Shown: positions 31,353-40,048, counted from the first letter of the stretch. The stretch: DNA of 47,940 nt from JAPLZH01 sp964450345 (GCA_964450345.1 CAYVEL010000005.1:1-47940), one strand, 5' to 3'. The notes: generated by a model from the letters alone, not told the origin. Program-made: numbers and translations.

Positions 31353-32711
31353 TTAGCTATATCTCGATAAAATAAATTTTGTTCCATCTTTTATTAACTG
31401 GATAGTTCTTTTTGTGCCAATTGAGAATATAAAAATATTACATATTACAAGTGGTAAAAAGTAACGTTCCCACTGCATGTGAATTGATGGGGCAATAATA
31501 ATATAAGTAATTATGAAACACGAAGATATTATTATTGCTGGACCGATAAGTTTATTTTTTCTTTCTAAGATAGACATCTTGGCAATTTCCCAAATACCGA
31601 CTATAAAAATAAAAATGTAAAAGATTCCAACTGTCTTTTTTATCCAAGAATCAAGGTCATATCCTAAAAAGATACCGTATTTAGATATGGCATAAAATCT
31701 TTCGGATATAGAGTTTATACTTGGATCTTGAACTAGTGTTTGAATTTTTATAATTAATTCACGATGATTAGCCATTTTTAATAAATTATTAAATTGGTCG
31801 TGATATAAAAATGGATTTAGTAATATAAAAAATATAGAAAAAGTAGAGAAAATTAACAGGAGGCTTATCAATTGTATTTTGAATTGTGGGAACGTATTTC
31901 TAAAAGTTAATTTTATAATAAAAATCAATATAATTACTGGAATTATATATACCGCTATTAATTTTGTTCCTATTGCCAGAGATATGCTTAGACCGATTAG
32001 TATTGAAAGAAAGATAATATTCCTTAATCTATTTCTATTTTGTAGTTCATTGAATAATAAAATTAGTCCTAAAATAGAAACTAGAATAAAGAAACACCAA
32101 ATTGAGTCTGGTAGTACTTGCTCAAAACCAGGAGAGGTTACAGGATTGTTGATTAATAATAATCCAGCTAACAGACCGACAGTGATTTCTTTTGAGATAT
32201 ACCAACCAATTATTATCGCCACTATTGAAGCTAATATGCCAAATATAAAGATTGTTATACGACCTGTATATAAATCATTTGAATCAATATTAGTTATGGG
32301 AGATATTTTAATTTGCGCTAATAATGAATCTGAATAATCAATGAGATTTTTAATATCGGGGGTGTCTTTATTAATTTTATTTTCAAGACCAGATTTAAAG
32401 ATATATTTCGTGACGTTATTATGCCAAGTCATTTCACCGCCTATACTATCTATTATTTTATTATTAGCATGGAGCGCAAAACCTAGAATATATTTTCCAA
32501 CAGGAGGTTGATCGTATGCAATAAAATTTACCCAATTTGGGTTTGAAGTGTCTTTGTCAAGAAAAAATAATTTATAAAAATATGCATTATGTAACCAAGA
32601 AGATTCATCTAGATGTTCCGTGGGGGAATATATTTTTGAGCTTAAGTTTATAATACTTAATATAAAAACAATCGATAATAATATTATGGTGGATATTTTA
32701 AATATCTTCAT
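31353..32711 (-). CDS. GT39/ArnT-like membrane glycosyltransferase
   Basis: 452 residues with about 10-11 hydrophobic helices. The first outer loop has HLDESSW (Asp35-Glu36) and AYDQPPVGKYILG, the acidic pair and D-x-PP-x-GK arrangement of PMT_2-type GT-C enzymes. A second acidic, Tyr-rich loop with NDLYTGR precedes the third helix. Such enzymes transfer a sugar from polyprenyl phosphate to a lipid or protein outside the membrane. Its ATG overlaps the TAA of the GtrB-like gene (TAATG), so synthesis of the sugar carrier and its use are translationally coupled. Confidence 0.8.
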   Translation of the reverse strand: MKIFKISTIILLSIVFILSIINLSSKIYSPTEHLDESSWLHNAYFYKLFFLDKDTSNPNWVNFIAYDQPPVGKYILGFALHANNKIIDSIGGEMTWHNNVTKYIFKSGLENKINKDTPDIKNLIDYSDSLLAQIKISPITNIDSNDLYTGRITIFIFGILASIVAIIIGWYISKEITVGLLAGLLLINNPVTSPGFEQVLPDSIWCFFILVSILGLILLFNELQNRNRLRNIIFLSILIGLSISLAIGTKLIAVYIIPVIILIFIIKLTFRNTFPQFKIQLISLLLIFSTFSIFFILLNPFLYHDQFNNLLKMANHRELIIKIQTLVQDPSINSISERFYAISKYGIFLGYDLDSWIKKTVGIFYIFIFIVGIWEIAKMSILERKNKLIGPAIIISSCFIITYIIIAPSIHMQWERYFLPLVICNIFIFSIGTKRTIQLIKDGTKFILSRYS

Positions 32712-33643
32712 TATTTTATTTCATGTATTCCTATTTTTTTGCTAATTATCCAACGTGGTCGTTTTCTGGTATCGTCCTGTATTTTACTTATATATTCACC
32801 TATGAAACCCAGTGTAAATAATTGTACTCCTCCAATAAATATTAAGCCGAACATCAAGACTGTTTGTATATTTTCTAATTGTTTTATTGTGAGTATTAAT
32901 ACACCAATTAAAGAGAAAGACATTATCAAAATACCAATATATATAGGTAATCTGAGTGGTAGTATTGAAAAACTAGTTAGAGCATTAATTAGAAGACAAC
33001 TTAATTTTACTAATGAATATTTTGATTTGCCGACCACACGAGCGTCTCGGTCATATTCTATTCCGATTTGTTTAAAACCAATCCATGATCTTAATCCACG
33101 TAAATATAGTGAATATTCTGGTAAGTTTTTTAATTCATCACAAGCACGTCGGTTAATTACACAAAAATCACCGGCGTCATTAGGAATATTTATTTTCGAT
33201 ATTTTTCTAATTAGTCGATATGCAATATAAGCCGTGGCACGTTTAATAATGTTATCTTTTCTATTGCGTCTGACAGCATATACCACATCATAACCCTGAT
33301 TTATTTTATCTATACAGTTTGTAAAAAATTCTGGTGGATCTTGTAGATCAGCATCCATTATTCCAATTAGATTACCTTGAGTATATTGTAGACCAGCCAT
33401 TAGTGCTGATTGATGACCAAAATTTCGTGAGAATGAAATAATCTTAAATCTTGCGTCGGTTTCACTTATCTTTTTTAATTGATCGTAAGTTGAGTCTGTA
33501 GATCCGTCATCAACAAATATAACCTCCCAAGACAAATTCATTTTTTCAAGAGATTGCAGTAAACGTGATCTTAATGTATCCAAGACTTCTTCTTCGTTAT
33601 AACACGGAACAATCACGCTGAATTGTATTGGTTTTGTGGTCAT
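32711..33643 (-). CDS. Polyprenyl-phosphate glycosyltransferase (GtrB/DPM1-like, GT2)
   Basis: 310 residues. An N-terminal GT-A domain contains FSVIVPCYNEEEVL, FVDDGSTDST and the metal/nucleotide site MDADLQDPPE near residue 96-105. A further FSRNFGHQSALMAG and the basic KSKYSLVKL segment follow. Two transmembrane helices at about 230-300 anchor the enzyme, as in GtrB and ArnC. It loads a sugar from a nucleotide donor onto polyprenyl phosphate on the cytoplasmic face, making the donor for GT-C enzymes such as the coupled GT39-like protein and probably the PMT at 26.7 kb. It lies 8 bases after trxB. Confidence 0.9.
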   Translation of the reverse strand: MTTKPIQFSVIVPCYNEEEVLDTLRSRLLQSLEKMNLSWEVIFVDDGSTDSTYDQLKKISETDARFKIISFSRNFGHQSALMAGLQYTQGNLIGIMDADLQDPPEFFTNCIDKINQGYDVVYAVRRNRKDNIIKRATAYIAYRLIRKISKINIPNDAGDFCVINRRACDELKNLPEYSLYLRGLRSWIGFKQIGIEYDRDARVVGKSKYSLVKLSCLLINALTSFSILPLRLPIYIGILIMSFSLIGVLILTIKQLENIQTVLMFGLIFIGGVQLFTLGFIGEYISKIQDDTRKRPRWIISKKIGIHEIK

Positions 33644-33651
33644 ATACTAAT

Positions 33652-34578
33652 TTATTTTGTGTGTATATGTACGTAAATATCTTCCAGAGCCTTAACTCCA
33701 TCTCCTGAGGCGATATTGTTCTGGTGATATAGTCCGTCGGTACAATCTCCAGCTGACCAAATTCCAGGAGTCTTAGTCTTCTGGTCTTTAGGATCTGTGA
33801 CTACATGGCCTGTGGCTGTTCTTTCTACGATATTTTTAGCGAAATCTGTTGAGGGGATTGAGCCGATTTCTACGAATATTCCAGAAACAGGAAGGGTTAC
33901 TTTCTCTTTTGTTACTGAATCTGTATATATGAATCCGTTTACGAATTTATCTCCCAATACTTCTGTTGGAACGGCGTTTTTAATAATCTGGATATTTTCT
34001 TTTGAACTTAATTTATTTACTGTGATTTCATCTGCACGGAATCTATCACTACGATTAATTATGTAAACTTTATTACAGTAGGCACTAAGCTGGGCTGCGG
34101 ACTCGAACGCTGAATTTCCTCCGCCTATAACAGCGACATCCATACCGGAAAACATCGGTCCATCACATGATGCACAATAGGTAAGGCCTTTATGTTCGAA
34201 TTTATCTGCGCCAGTAACATCTAGTTTTCTACGTTTGCTTCCGGTAGATATTAATATTGTTTTAGATTCGTATTCTGATTTATCTGATTTAATTAGAAAA
34301 GTTCCTGTAGCTGTTTTAGAAATATTAGTGCAGTATTCTCCTTCTTTAATAGTTACAGCTTCTCCTGCGTATGCCTTAAGATGGTTTTCCATAGATTTAG
34401 CGAAATCGGCACCACTAATCTTAATGGTTCCAATCCAGTTCTCTATACCTTCAGATACTGTACTCTGACTCTGCCAGTCTTTAGTTATAAAAATAGTATT
34501 TAATTTCTTACGCGCTGCATAAACACCTGCGGATACTCCTGCTGGACCTCCGCCAATAATTGCTAAATCATAAATCAT
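33652..34578 (-). CDS. trxB: Thioredoxin reductase
   Basis: 308 residues. The FAD-binding site is LAIIGGGPAGVSAGVYAAR at the N-terminus. The redox-active Cys135-Ala-Ser-Cys138 motif is followed by DG. A second dinucleotide fold has VAVIGGGNSAFESAAQL, and the C-terminal FAD motif is GIWSAGDCTDG. TrxB uses NAD(P)H to reduce thioredoxin or glutaredoxin-like proteins, which then serve ribonucleotide reductase and disulfide exchange. Here the NADPH-recognition loop reads INRSDRFRADE. It is first in a unit with the GtrB-like and GT39-like genes. The promoter TATAAT is exactly 6 nt upstream. Confidence 0.92.
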   Translation of the reverse strand: MIYDLAIIGGGPAGVSAGVYAARKKLNTIFITKDWQSQSTVSEGIENWIGTIKISGADFAKSMENHLKAYAGEAVTIKEGEYCTNISKTATGTFLIKSDKSEYESKTILISTGSKRRKLDVTGADKFEHKGLTYCASCDGPMFSGMDVAVIGGGNSAFESAAQLSAYCNKVYIINRSDRFRADEITVNKLSSKENIQIIKNAVPTEVLGDKFVNGFIYTDSVTKEKVTLPVSGIFVEIGSIPSTDFAKNIVERTATGHVVTDPKDQKTKTPGIWSAGDCTDGLYHQNNIASGDGVKALEDIYVHIHTK

Positions 34579-34584
34579 ATTTAG

Positions 34585-34590
34585 ATTATA
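34585..34590 (-). promoter_or_regulatory. -10 box of trxB, leaderless spacing
   Basis: TATAAT on the minus strand followed by 6 nt and the ATG at 34578. No recognisable -35. Confidence 0.55.
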
Positions 34591-34639
34591 TAGTTAATGT
34601 GACGGGTGGGCTAGTGTATTTATGTGTTATAAAAAAGCA

Positions 34640-34711
34640 AAAAATAAAAAAGACAATATTTATTTGTCTTTGTAAATAGAGAAAAGCTACCTTATTACTA
34701 TCATTATAACA
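34640..34711 (-). ncRNA. Candidate short RNA unit (promoter plus terminator) upstream of trxB
   Basis: On the minus strand an extended -10 (TGT-TATAAT, 34703-34711) is followed about 30 bases later by a hairpin, AAAGACAA/TTGTCTTT (34649-34671), and then an uninterrupted T-rich run. The predicted transcript is about 55 nt and has no ATG. It could be a small RNA or a prematurely terminated trxB leader. The rest of the 256-base gap between trxB and the ABC gene shows nothing else. Confidence 0.3.
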
Positions 34712-34834
34712 GACCTATATTGAAAAGTCTATTTTTTAAGCATTCAACAATATTACTAGGAAAGACACAACTTTGCAGAGGCGTCAAATAAAAGGTATAA
34801 ATATAAGATTATTATTTAAAAACATATTTTAAGT

Positions 34835-36676
34835 ATGGATAAAAAACCAAAAAAGGTTAACCTGTTTGTTGTTTTATCTAGAATTTGGAAATATTACAGA
34901 CCTCTTAAAAGAGGAATGATTATTTCCTTAATTTTTGTTGTTTTGGGTCAATTAACGTTCTCTGTAAGTCCATTCTTATCTGGAAGAATAATAGATTCGG
35001 TGACACATCGTAATCAAGATATTTTCTTATATTATCTTGCATTGATGTCGGTCCTAATGGTTTTTAGATGGCTCATTAATGTGCTTAGTGATAGGAATCA
35101 GATTGCGAATTTAGCAAATGATTTAGATGTTCATTTACATAGAATATCTACGGAGAAATATATGAGTTTCTCTCTGGGTCAGCATTTAAGTAAGCATTCT
35201 TCTATAAAGACTTCCATTATAAATAGAGGAATAAACTCAATTCAATCGATTGGAAATATGTTTATTTTTGAACTATTTCCGATAATGTTCAATATGATTG
35301 TTCCTTTGGTTTTGATTTCTATAGTTTCGAAACTACTAGGATTAATAATGTTACTATCTGTAATATCAATAATCTGGTATTCAATTTGGTACAGTAAGAG
35401 ATTTTTAACTAAGATATCTAACAATATTAAGAATTACGAAGAAGCTTCCAGAATACGTGGTGATTATAGAAATAATATAGAGACAGTAATTTCATTCTCT
35501 AAAGAGAAGGAATCAATTGAAAATAGTGAGGTTAAGTACCATAATGCGAGCGAATTATCTAAGAAGATGTGGCTTAACTATAAGAATTTCTTTTCTGTTG
35601 GAAGTTTAAGTCAAACAATATCGTTAATAGTTCTTCAGTTGATTTCCGGATATTTCGTCTTTAATGGAGAGATTACTGTAGGTATATTCATAACTTTAAC
35701 AGCTTGGTTTACACAAGGAATAGGACAATTACAATCAATATCTTGGATTCAGAGAAGAATGATGACTTTCTATGTCGATGTGATTAAATTCGATAAGTTC
35801 ATGAGTATTAAGGCTAATATCGTCGACAATCCAAATGCGAAAGAGATTACAGGTTTAAATGAATCATTAAAATTTAATAATGTATCGTTTGCATATCCTA
35901 AGAGGGCTAAGGAAAAAAGTTCAGAAAGAAAAGATTTTATGGAGAGTATTTTTGAAGCAGAAATGATAGATGAGAATATAGAATATGGAAATCCAACAAT
36001 TAAAGGATTAAATCTAGAATTTAAGAAGGGTAAGAAATATGCGATAGTCGGACATTCTGGAGCTGGAAAGACAACAATAGTTCATCTATTGCTTAGAGCA
36101 TATGATCCACAAGATGGTTCGATAACGATTGATGGTACTGATCTTAGGGATGTTAAGATGACTAGTTTAAAGAAGAATATTGGTGTGGTACCTCAAGAGA
36201 TTGCTATATTCGATGGAACACTTAGAGATAATATACTATTCGGTTTATTTGATTCAAAAAAGATAACAGATGAAGAGCTAATGCAGGTGGTTAAACATTC
36301 TAGAGTTGATGAATTTCTACCAAACTTAGAAAATGGTTTAAATACAATGCTTGGAGAAAAAGGGTTAAAGCTTTCTGGTGGTCAAAGACAAAGAGTAGGT
36401 ATTGCGAGAGCTATGATTAAAAATCCAGATATTCTAATATTCGATGAGGCTACATCTCATCTTGATATGAAGAATGAAGAAATGATTAGAAAATCGATTC
36501 TAGAAGTATCTAATGGAAAGACTTTGATAACTATAGCTCACAGATTAGCTACTGTAAGAGATATGGACGAGATTATCGTTATGAAGAATGGTGCAGTAGT
36601 AGGTCAGGGAACACATGGAGAATTAGCTGAATCTAATCCTATATATCAGGATTTGATTAAGAGTCAGGTGTTTTAG
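34835..36676 (+). CDS. ABC-type exporter, fused membrane and ATPase domains
   Basis: 613 residues. Six transmembrane helices lie in residues about 25-320. The nucleotide-binding domain from about 345 has Walker A GHSGAGKTT (about 408-416), a Q-loop in GVVPQEIAIFDGTLRDNI, the signature LSGGQRQRVGIARA (about 513), Walker B ILIFDEATSHLD and H-loop TIAHR. It works as a homodimer or with a partner half-transporter to export lipids, peptides or drugs. An unusual insertion of about 35 charged residues (KRAKEKSSERKDFMESIFEA onward) lies between the first ATPase strands, just after the FAYP aromatic A-loop. It stands alone on the plus strand. Confidence 0.9.
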   Translation: MDKKPKKVNLFVVLSRIWKYYRPLKRGMIISLIFVVLGQLTFSVSPFLSGRIIDSVTHRNQDIFLYYLALMSVLMVFRWLINVLSDRNQIANLANDLDVHLHRISTEKYMSFSLGQHLSKHSSIKTSIINRGINSIQSIGNMFIFELFPIMFNMIVPLVLISIVSKLLGLIMLLSVISIIWYSIWYSKRFLTKISNNIKNYEEASRIRGDYRNNIETVISFSKEKESIENSEVKYHNASELSKKMWLNYKNFFSVGSLSQTISLIVLQLISGYFVFNGEITVGIFITLTAWFTQGIGQLQSISWIQRRMMTFYVDVIKFDKFMSIKANIVDNPNAKEITGLNESLKFNNVSFAYPKRAKEKSSERKDFMESIFEAEMIDENIEYGNPTIKGLNLEFKKGKKYAIVGHSGAGKTTIVHLLLRAYDPQDGSITIDGTDLRDVKMTSLKKNIGVVPQEIAIFDGTLRDNILFGLFDSKKITDEELMQVVKHSRVDEFLPNLENGLNTMLGEKGLKLSGGQRQRVGIARAMIKNPDILIFDEATSHLDMKNEEMIRKSILEVSNGKTLITIAHRLATVRDMDEIIVMKNGAVVGQGTHGELAESNPIYQDLIKSQVF

Positions 36677-36698
36677 TTTTTGGTGTTTGTTATTTAAT

Positions 36699-36728
36699 AA
36701 AAATCCCAGTCGCGAGACTGGGATTTTT
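36699..36728. terminator. Bidirectional terminator between the ABC exporter gene and ftsZ
   Basis: AAAAATCCCAGTC and GACTGGGATTTTT form a perfect 13-bp stem with a GCGA loop. A- and T-runs on both sides serve both convergent genes. Confidence 0.9.
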
Positions 36729-36747
36729 CTTTAAAAAGTTTTAGTGA

Positions 36748-37980
36748 TTATTTTATTTTACTTCTTCTTAGAAAGGCTGGAACTGAACCCCAGTCATCAT
36801 CTTCGTCTATCTTTGGAGGGGTCTCACGCTTTTCTTCTACCTTTGGTTTTATCTCTTCTGGCTTTTCTCTGTTTTCTCTACTTAGAGCGCTGAAGAATTT
36901 TGACTTTTCTTCCTTTGGTGAATTTATTGCTATAGGAGATTCTTCTTCCTCCTCTTGAACCTCGGTCTTTCTGATTATAGAAGGTTTTGGAGTAGCTGAA
37001 ATAGTTTCAATATCTCTTCTTACATCATCTGGGAAACCTGATGCAATAACTGTGATTCTAACCTCATTCTTCTTTAGCTTATCGCTAATAACTGTACCGT
37101 AAATAACCTTAGCCTGAGGATCAATAGATTCTGTAATGATTTTAGCAGCATCGTGAATCTCAAACATTGTTAAGTCTTCACCACCAGCGATAGAGAATAG
37201 AACACCCTTAGCACCTGTAATAGATAGACCTAGAAGAGGAGAGTTAATAGCCTGTTTAGCGGCTTCAGTGGCACGGTTTTCACCAGTTGCAGCACCGACT
37301 CCCATAAGAGCAGAACCAGCATTCTCCATAACAGCTCTAATGTCTGCGAAGTCTATGTTAATCATACCTGGGGTAGTAATAAGGTCTGAAATACCCTCAA
37401 CTGCCTGTTTAAGAACTTCATCACACATAGCGAAGGCATTCTTAGCGGTAGTATTTTTATCAATAACCTTTAGAAGTCTGTCATTAGGTATAGTAATAAT
37501 AGCGTCTACTTCTTTTCTTAATTCATCTAGTGCATTCTGTGCTACATCTGTACGTTTCTTACCCTCGAAGAAAAATGGGGTAGTAACAATAGCAACAGTT
37601 AGTGCTCCTAGCTCTTTAGCAATTCTAGCAACAGTAGGAGATGAACCTGAACAAGTACCACCACCAAGACCTCCGGCGATGAATACCATGTCTGCACCCT
37701 TAATGCTCTCCTGAACTTCTTCACGAGTTTCTTCTATAGCTCTTTTACCAAGTTCTGGATTCATACCAGTACCTAGACCACGAGTAAGATTCTTACCAAT
37801 GTGTATTTTTTTCTTTGCTAGAGAGTGATGTAAATCTTGAGCATCTGTGTTCACTGCTATGAAATCTACTCCACGAACTTTAGAGTTAATCATGTGATTA
37901 ACTGCATTTTTTCCTGAGCCTCCGACTCCGACTACCTTTATGCGGGCGAATGTCTCGATTTCTGGTGTGATGTGTGGCAT
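36748..37980 (-). CDS. ftsZ: Cell division GTPase FtsZ
   Basis: 410 residues. The tubulin-like GTPase domain starts with IKVVGVGGSGKNAVNHMI. The T4 signature loop reads GGGTCSGSSP (Cys110), where most FtsZ have GGGTGTGAAP. The T7 loop catalytic segment is NIDFADIRAVM. An acidic, Glu/Lys-rich linker follows at about 325-385. The conserved C-terminal peptide DDDWGSVPAFLRRSK binds FtsA and other division proteins. FtsZ forms the contractile ring scaffold at midcell. The gene follows ftsA by 153 bases and has its own extended -10 (TGG-TATTAT, 38007-38015) with a leader of about 20 bases. Confidence 0.95.
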   Translation of the reverse strand: MPHITPEIETFARIKVVGVGGSGKNAVNHMINSKVRGVDFIAVNTDAQDLHHSLAKKKIHIGKNLTRGLGTGMNPELGKRAIEETREEVQESIKGADMVFIAGGLGGGTCSGSSPTVARIAKELGALTVAIVTTPFFFEGKKRTDVAQNALDELRKEVDAIITIPNDRLLKVIDKNTTAKNAFAMCDEVLKQAVEGISDLITTPGMINIDFADIRAVMENAGSALMGVGAATGENRATEAAKQAINSPLLGLSITGAKGVLFSIAGGEDLTMFEIHDAAKIITESIDPQAKVIYGTVISDKLKKNEVRITVIASGFPDDVRRDIETISATPKPSIIRKTEVQEEEEESPIAINSPKEEKSKFFSALSRENREKPEEIKPKVEEKRETPPKIDEDDDWGSVPAFLRRSKIK

Positions 37981-38006
37981 ATGCTTGTGATTAATTTAGT
38001 GTGTCC

Positions 38007-38015
38007 ATAATACCA
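38007..38015 (-). promoter_or_regulatory. Extended -10 promoter between ftsA and ftsZ
   Basis: TGG-TATTAT on the minus strand, 26 bases before the ftsZ ATG. It would let ftsZ be transcribed apart from the rpsU-ybeY-ftsA unit. The rest of the 153-base gap is AT-rich and has no terminator. Confidence 0.5.
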
Positions 38016-38133
38016 AAAAGGGCTTTGTAAAGCAAAGAAATATAGAGTTTTTTAAATTTTTGACAAATACTAAAAAAGGTTTCGAAAAACTATAGAAATT
38101 AAAGTTTTTAAATTTTGTTTAGAGTACCTATTT

Positions 38134-39312
38134 TTAAGGTAAGAACTTCTTTAGCCATCTGCCTAACTGTTTGAAAGAGTTTCCTAGTGGATTAGGTGAT
38201 GTGATAGGGTTTAAATCTGATTCTTTATCTGCACATAAACATAAGCCGTATGCTACTGCCCAAGTAGAATCTCGGAATGATTCCTTTTCTGTGCTTCCAC
38301 CAATAGATCCTAGTTTAGAAGGGATTCTTAAGGCCGCTTTAGCTAAGTCCTCGATATTAGAAAGTCCTGAACCTCCTCCTGTAATAATTATTCCAGCTGG
38401 AAGTAATCCATTCTTACCGATTTTCTTTAGATGATTTTCTATAATTTCAAAAATATCACTTAAACGTGCGCTAATGATTTCTTCAATCTTTCTACGTGGG
38501 AATGATGAGCTAGCGATCTGTCCGACTTTAATTTGTTCAGCTTCTTCTAGCGGAACTTTAAGTCCTAATGCGATGTCATTCGTGACTGTGCTTGAACCAA
38601 TAGGAAACACTTCTAGAGAAATAGGAATATCATTTTCAAATACTGCAATAGAAACAGTTTCTGCTCCAATATTAGTTAGGACACATCCAGCAATTCTCTG
38701 TGTTTTAGAAAGGGTCACATAACTTGCTGCTAGTGGTGCGGGAATAACATCTAGAACTTCTATACCAGCATCTTCTGCTGAAACTACTAAATCGTTCAAG
38801 TGCTGTTCTAGACAAGTGATAAGTAAAAGTTTTACATCAAGTTTAGAACCACGCATTCCTTCTGGATTTCCTAGAACAAGTTTACCGTCTAGTTTGTACT
38901 GAATAGGAATAGCATTTAATGCTTTCTTATTTATTAATGCTGCAGTGGTTACTGACTCTTCTGCTTCTTCGTGGGCTTTTTTAATATCTAGAGAAGTAAC
39001 TTCTAAATCAGCTCTGCTAACTATGGTAGAACCTGTGGCTACTGTGCTCTGGACACCGATACCACCAGCAGAGAAGTAAGCTCTCTTAATTCGGAAAGTT
39101 AAATTTTTTTCAGCTTTAGCTACAGCTTCTTTAATGCTTTTAGTAACTTCTGATTTATTTTTTATATATCCATGTCTAACACCTCTAGTTTCAGCAATAC
39201 CTGTAGATACAATAGCAGGCATGCGCTTCTCATTTAATTTAGAAGTATCAATAACAACCACTTTTACATGGTATGTTCCAACATCAATTCCAGCTACAAA
39301 GTTTCGGTTCAT
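38134..39312 (-). CDS. ftsA: Cell division protein FtsA
   Basis: 392 residues, actin-like ATPase. Phosphate-1 motif is AGIDVGTYHVKVVV. The 1C subdomain insertion typical of FtsA follows the first sheet. A connecting segment is VLTNIGAETVSIAVFE, and the adenosine motif is GIIITGGGSGLSNIEDLA. The C-terminus ends in an amphipathic helix (NSFKQLGRWLKKFLP), the membrane-targeting sequence. FtsA tethers FtsZ filaments to the membrane and recruits downstream division proteins. It lies 17 bases after ybeY, in the order rpsU-ybeY-ftsA-ftsZ. Confidence 0.93.
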   Translation of the reverse strand: MNRNFVAGIDVGTYHVKVVVIDTSKLNEKRMPAIVSTGIAETRGVRHGYIKNKSEVTKSIKEAVAKAEKNLTFRIKRAYFSAGGIGVQSTVATGSTIVSRADLEVTSLDIKKAHEEAEESVTTAALINKKALNAIPIQYKLDGKLVLGNPEGMRGSKLDVKLLLITCLEQHLNDLVVSAEDAGIEVLDVIPAPLAASYVTLSKTQRIAGCVLTNIGAETVSIAVFENDIPISLEVFPIGSSTVTNDIALGLKVPLEEAEQIKVGQIASSSFPRRKIEEIISARLSDIFEIIENHLKKIGKNGLLPAGIIITGGGSGLSNIEDLAKAALRIPSKLGSIGGSTEKESFRDSTWAVAYGLCLCADKESDLNPITSPNPLGNSFKQLGRWLKKFLP

Positions 39313-39329
39313 TAAGAAAAGTAGGAGAT

Positions 39330-39716
39330 TTAGATTCCGAATTTATTTCGGATATTCTCCTCTATACTCTCCATTTTACTACTATGATCGAATCCTTTCA
39401 AATGCACTAAACCGTGTATAAATAAAAATGCGAGAAAATTTTCGTAATTTCGGTTAAATTTTACCGCTTCTAATTTAGTATATTTAATATTTATAAAAAT
39501 CTCACCAGTTTTTTCGTCGATAGGGAAACTAAGAATATCAGTAGGTTTTTCTATGTTTCTGTATACGGTATTTAGCTTCTTAATTTCAGCTTCACTTACG
39601 ATATTAAGAGTTAATTCATAATCAGCTCCTAATGCCTCAGTTTTCATATCGCGAAAAGCCAAGCTAGGGAGCTTGGCTTTCGTTTTGTTGTTTATGTAGA
39701 AAGTATCTTTATTCAC
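39330..39716 (-). CDS. ybeY: Endoribonuclease YbeY (rRNA maturation factor)
   Basis: About 128 residues. The zinc-binding catalytic motif is HGLVHLKGFDH near the C-terminus. The family core before it is ELTLNIVSEAEIKKLNTVYRNIEKPTDILSFP. YbeY is a single-strand endoribonuclease needed for 16S rRNA 3' processing and ribosome quality control. A longer frame from a TTG at 39773 overlaps rpsU. The GTG at 39716 gives a normal-length N-terminus (VNKDTFYINNKTKAKLP) 19 bases after the rpsU stop, and is preferred. It sits between a ribosomal protein gene and ftsA, fitting joint control of ribosomes and division. Confidence 0.85.
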   Translation of the reverse strand: MNKDTFYINNKTKAKLPSLAFRDMKTEALGADYELTLNIVSEAEIKKLNTVYRNIEKPTDILSFPIDEKTGEIFINIKYTKLEAVKFNRNYENFLAFLFIHGLVHLKGFDHSSKMESIEENIRNKFGI

Positions 39717-39735
39717 TTTCAGTAAATTCTCAAGA

Positions 39736-39984
39736 TTACTTATGAGAACCCATTCTGTCAGGCATCTTTCCAAGCTTTATAAGCTTAGCAACTTCAGCCT
39801 TTCTAGCTAGAGACTTAAGAGTAGCCTTCTTAACCTTGTAGTGAGAAAGCTGTCTTTCTGAATATCTTAGACTTCTAACTTTAGGTAGAACTCCAGAACT
39901 CTGGATCTTCCTAGTGAATCTGCGAAGCACGCTAGCTCCTGATTCGTTGTTATTCTTTGTTACTTCAACGTTTATCTTTGTCAT
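39736..39984 (-). CDS. rpsU: 30S ribosomal protein S21
   Basis: 82 residues. The S21 pattern SGASVLRRFTRKIQSSGVLPKVRSLRYSER is complete, with a strongly basic helix (SHYKVKKATLKSLARKAEVAK) after it. S21 binds near the 3' end of 16S rRNA and helps mRNA engagement, of some interest where most messages seem leaderless. The start is supported by a TATATC ending 6 nt before the ATG, with an alternative TGT-TAGTAT ending 9 nt before it. It leads the ybeY-ftsA unit and is divergent from the helicase-nuclease gene across 64 bases. Confidence 0.93.
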   Translation of the reverse strand: MTKINVEVTKNNNESGASVLRRFTRKIQSSGVLPKVRSLRYSERQLSHYKVKKATLKSLARKAEVAKLIKLGKMPDRMGSHK

Positions 39985-40033
39985 CGTTTGGATATACTAA
40001 CACACCTTTTATTCTGTAGCAATATGCTATTTA

Positions 40034-40042
40034 TGATATTAT
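40034..40042 (+). promoter_or_regulatory. Extended -10 of the helicase-nuclease gene, leaderless spacing
   Basis: TGA-TATTAT (40037-40042), then exactly 6 nt, then ATG. Confidence 0.6.
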
Positions 40043-40048
40043 TATCGC

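Noticed and set aside
38040..38075. TTGACA-like sequence on the plus strand in the ftsA-ftsZ gap
   Set aside because: No -10 box at the proper distance and no plus-strand gene downstream.
39716..39773. A longer ybeY starting at a TTG inside rpsU
   Set aside because: The extra N-terminal residues are rpsU sequence in another frame. The GTG at 39716 gives a normal-length protein just after the rpsU stop.
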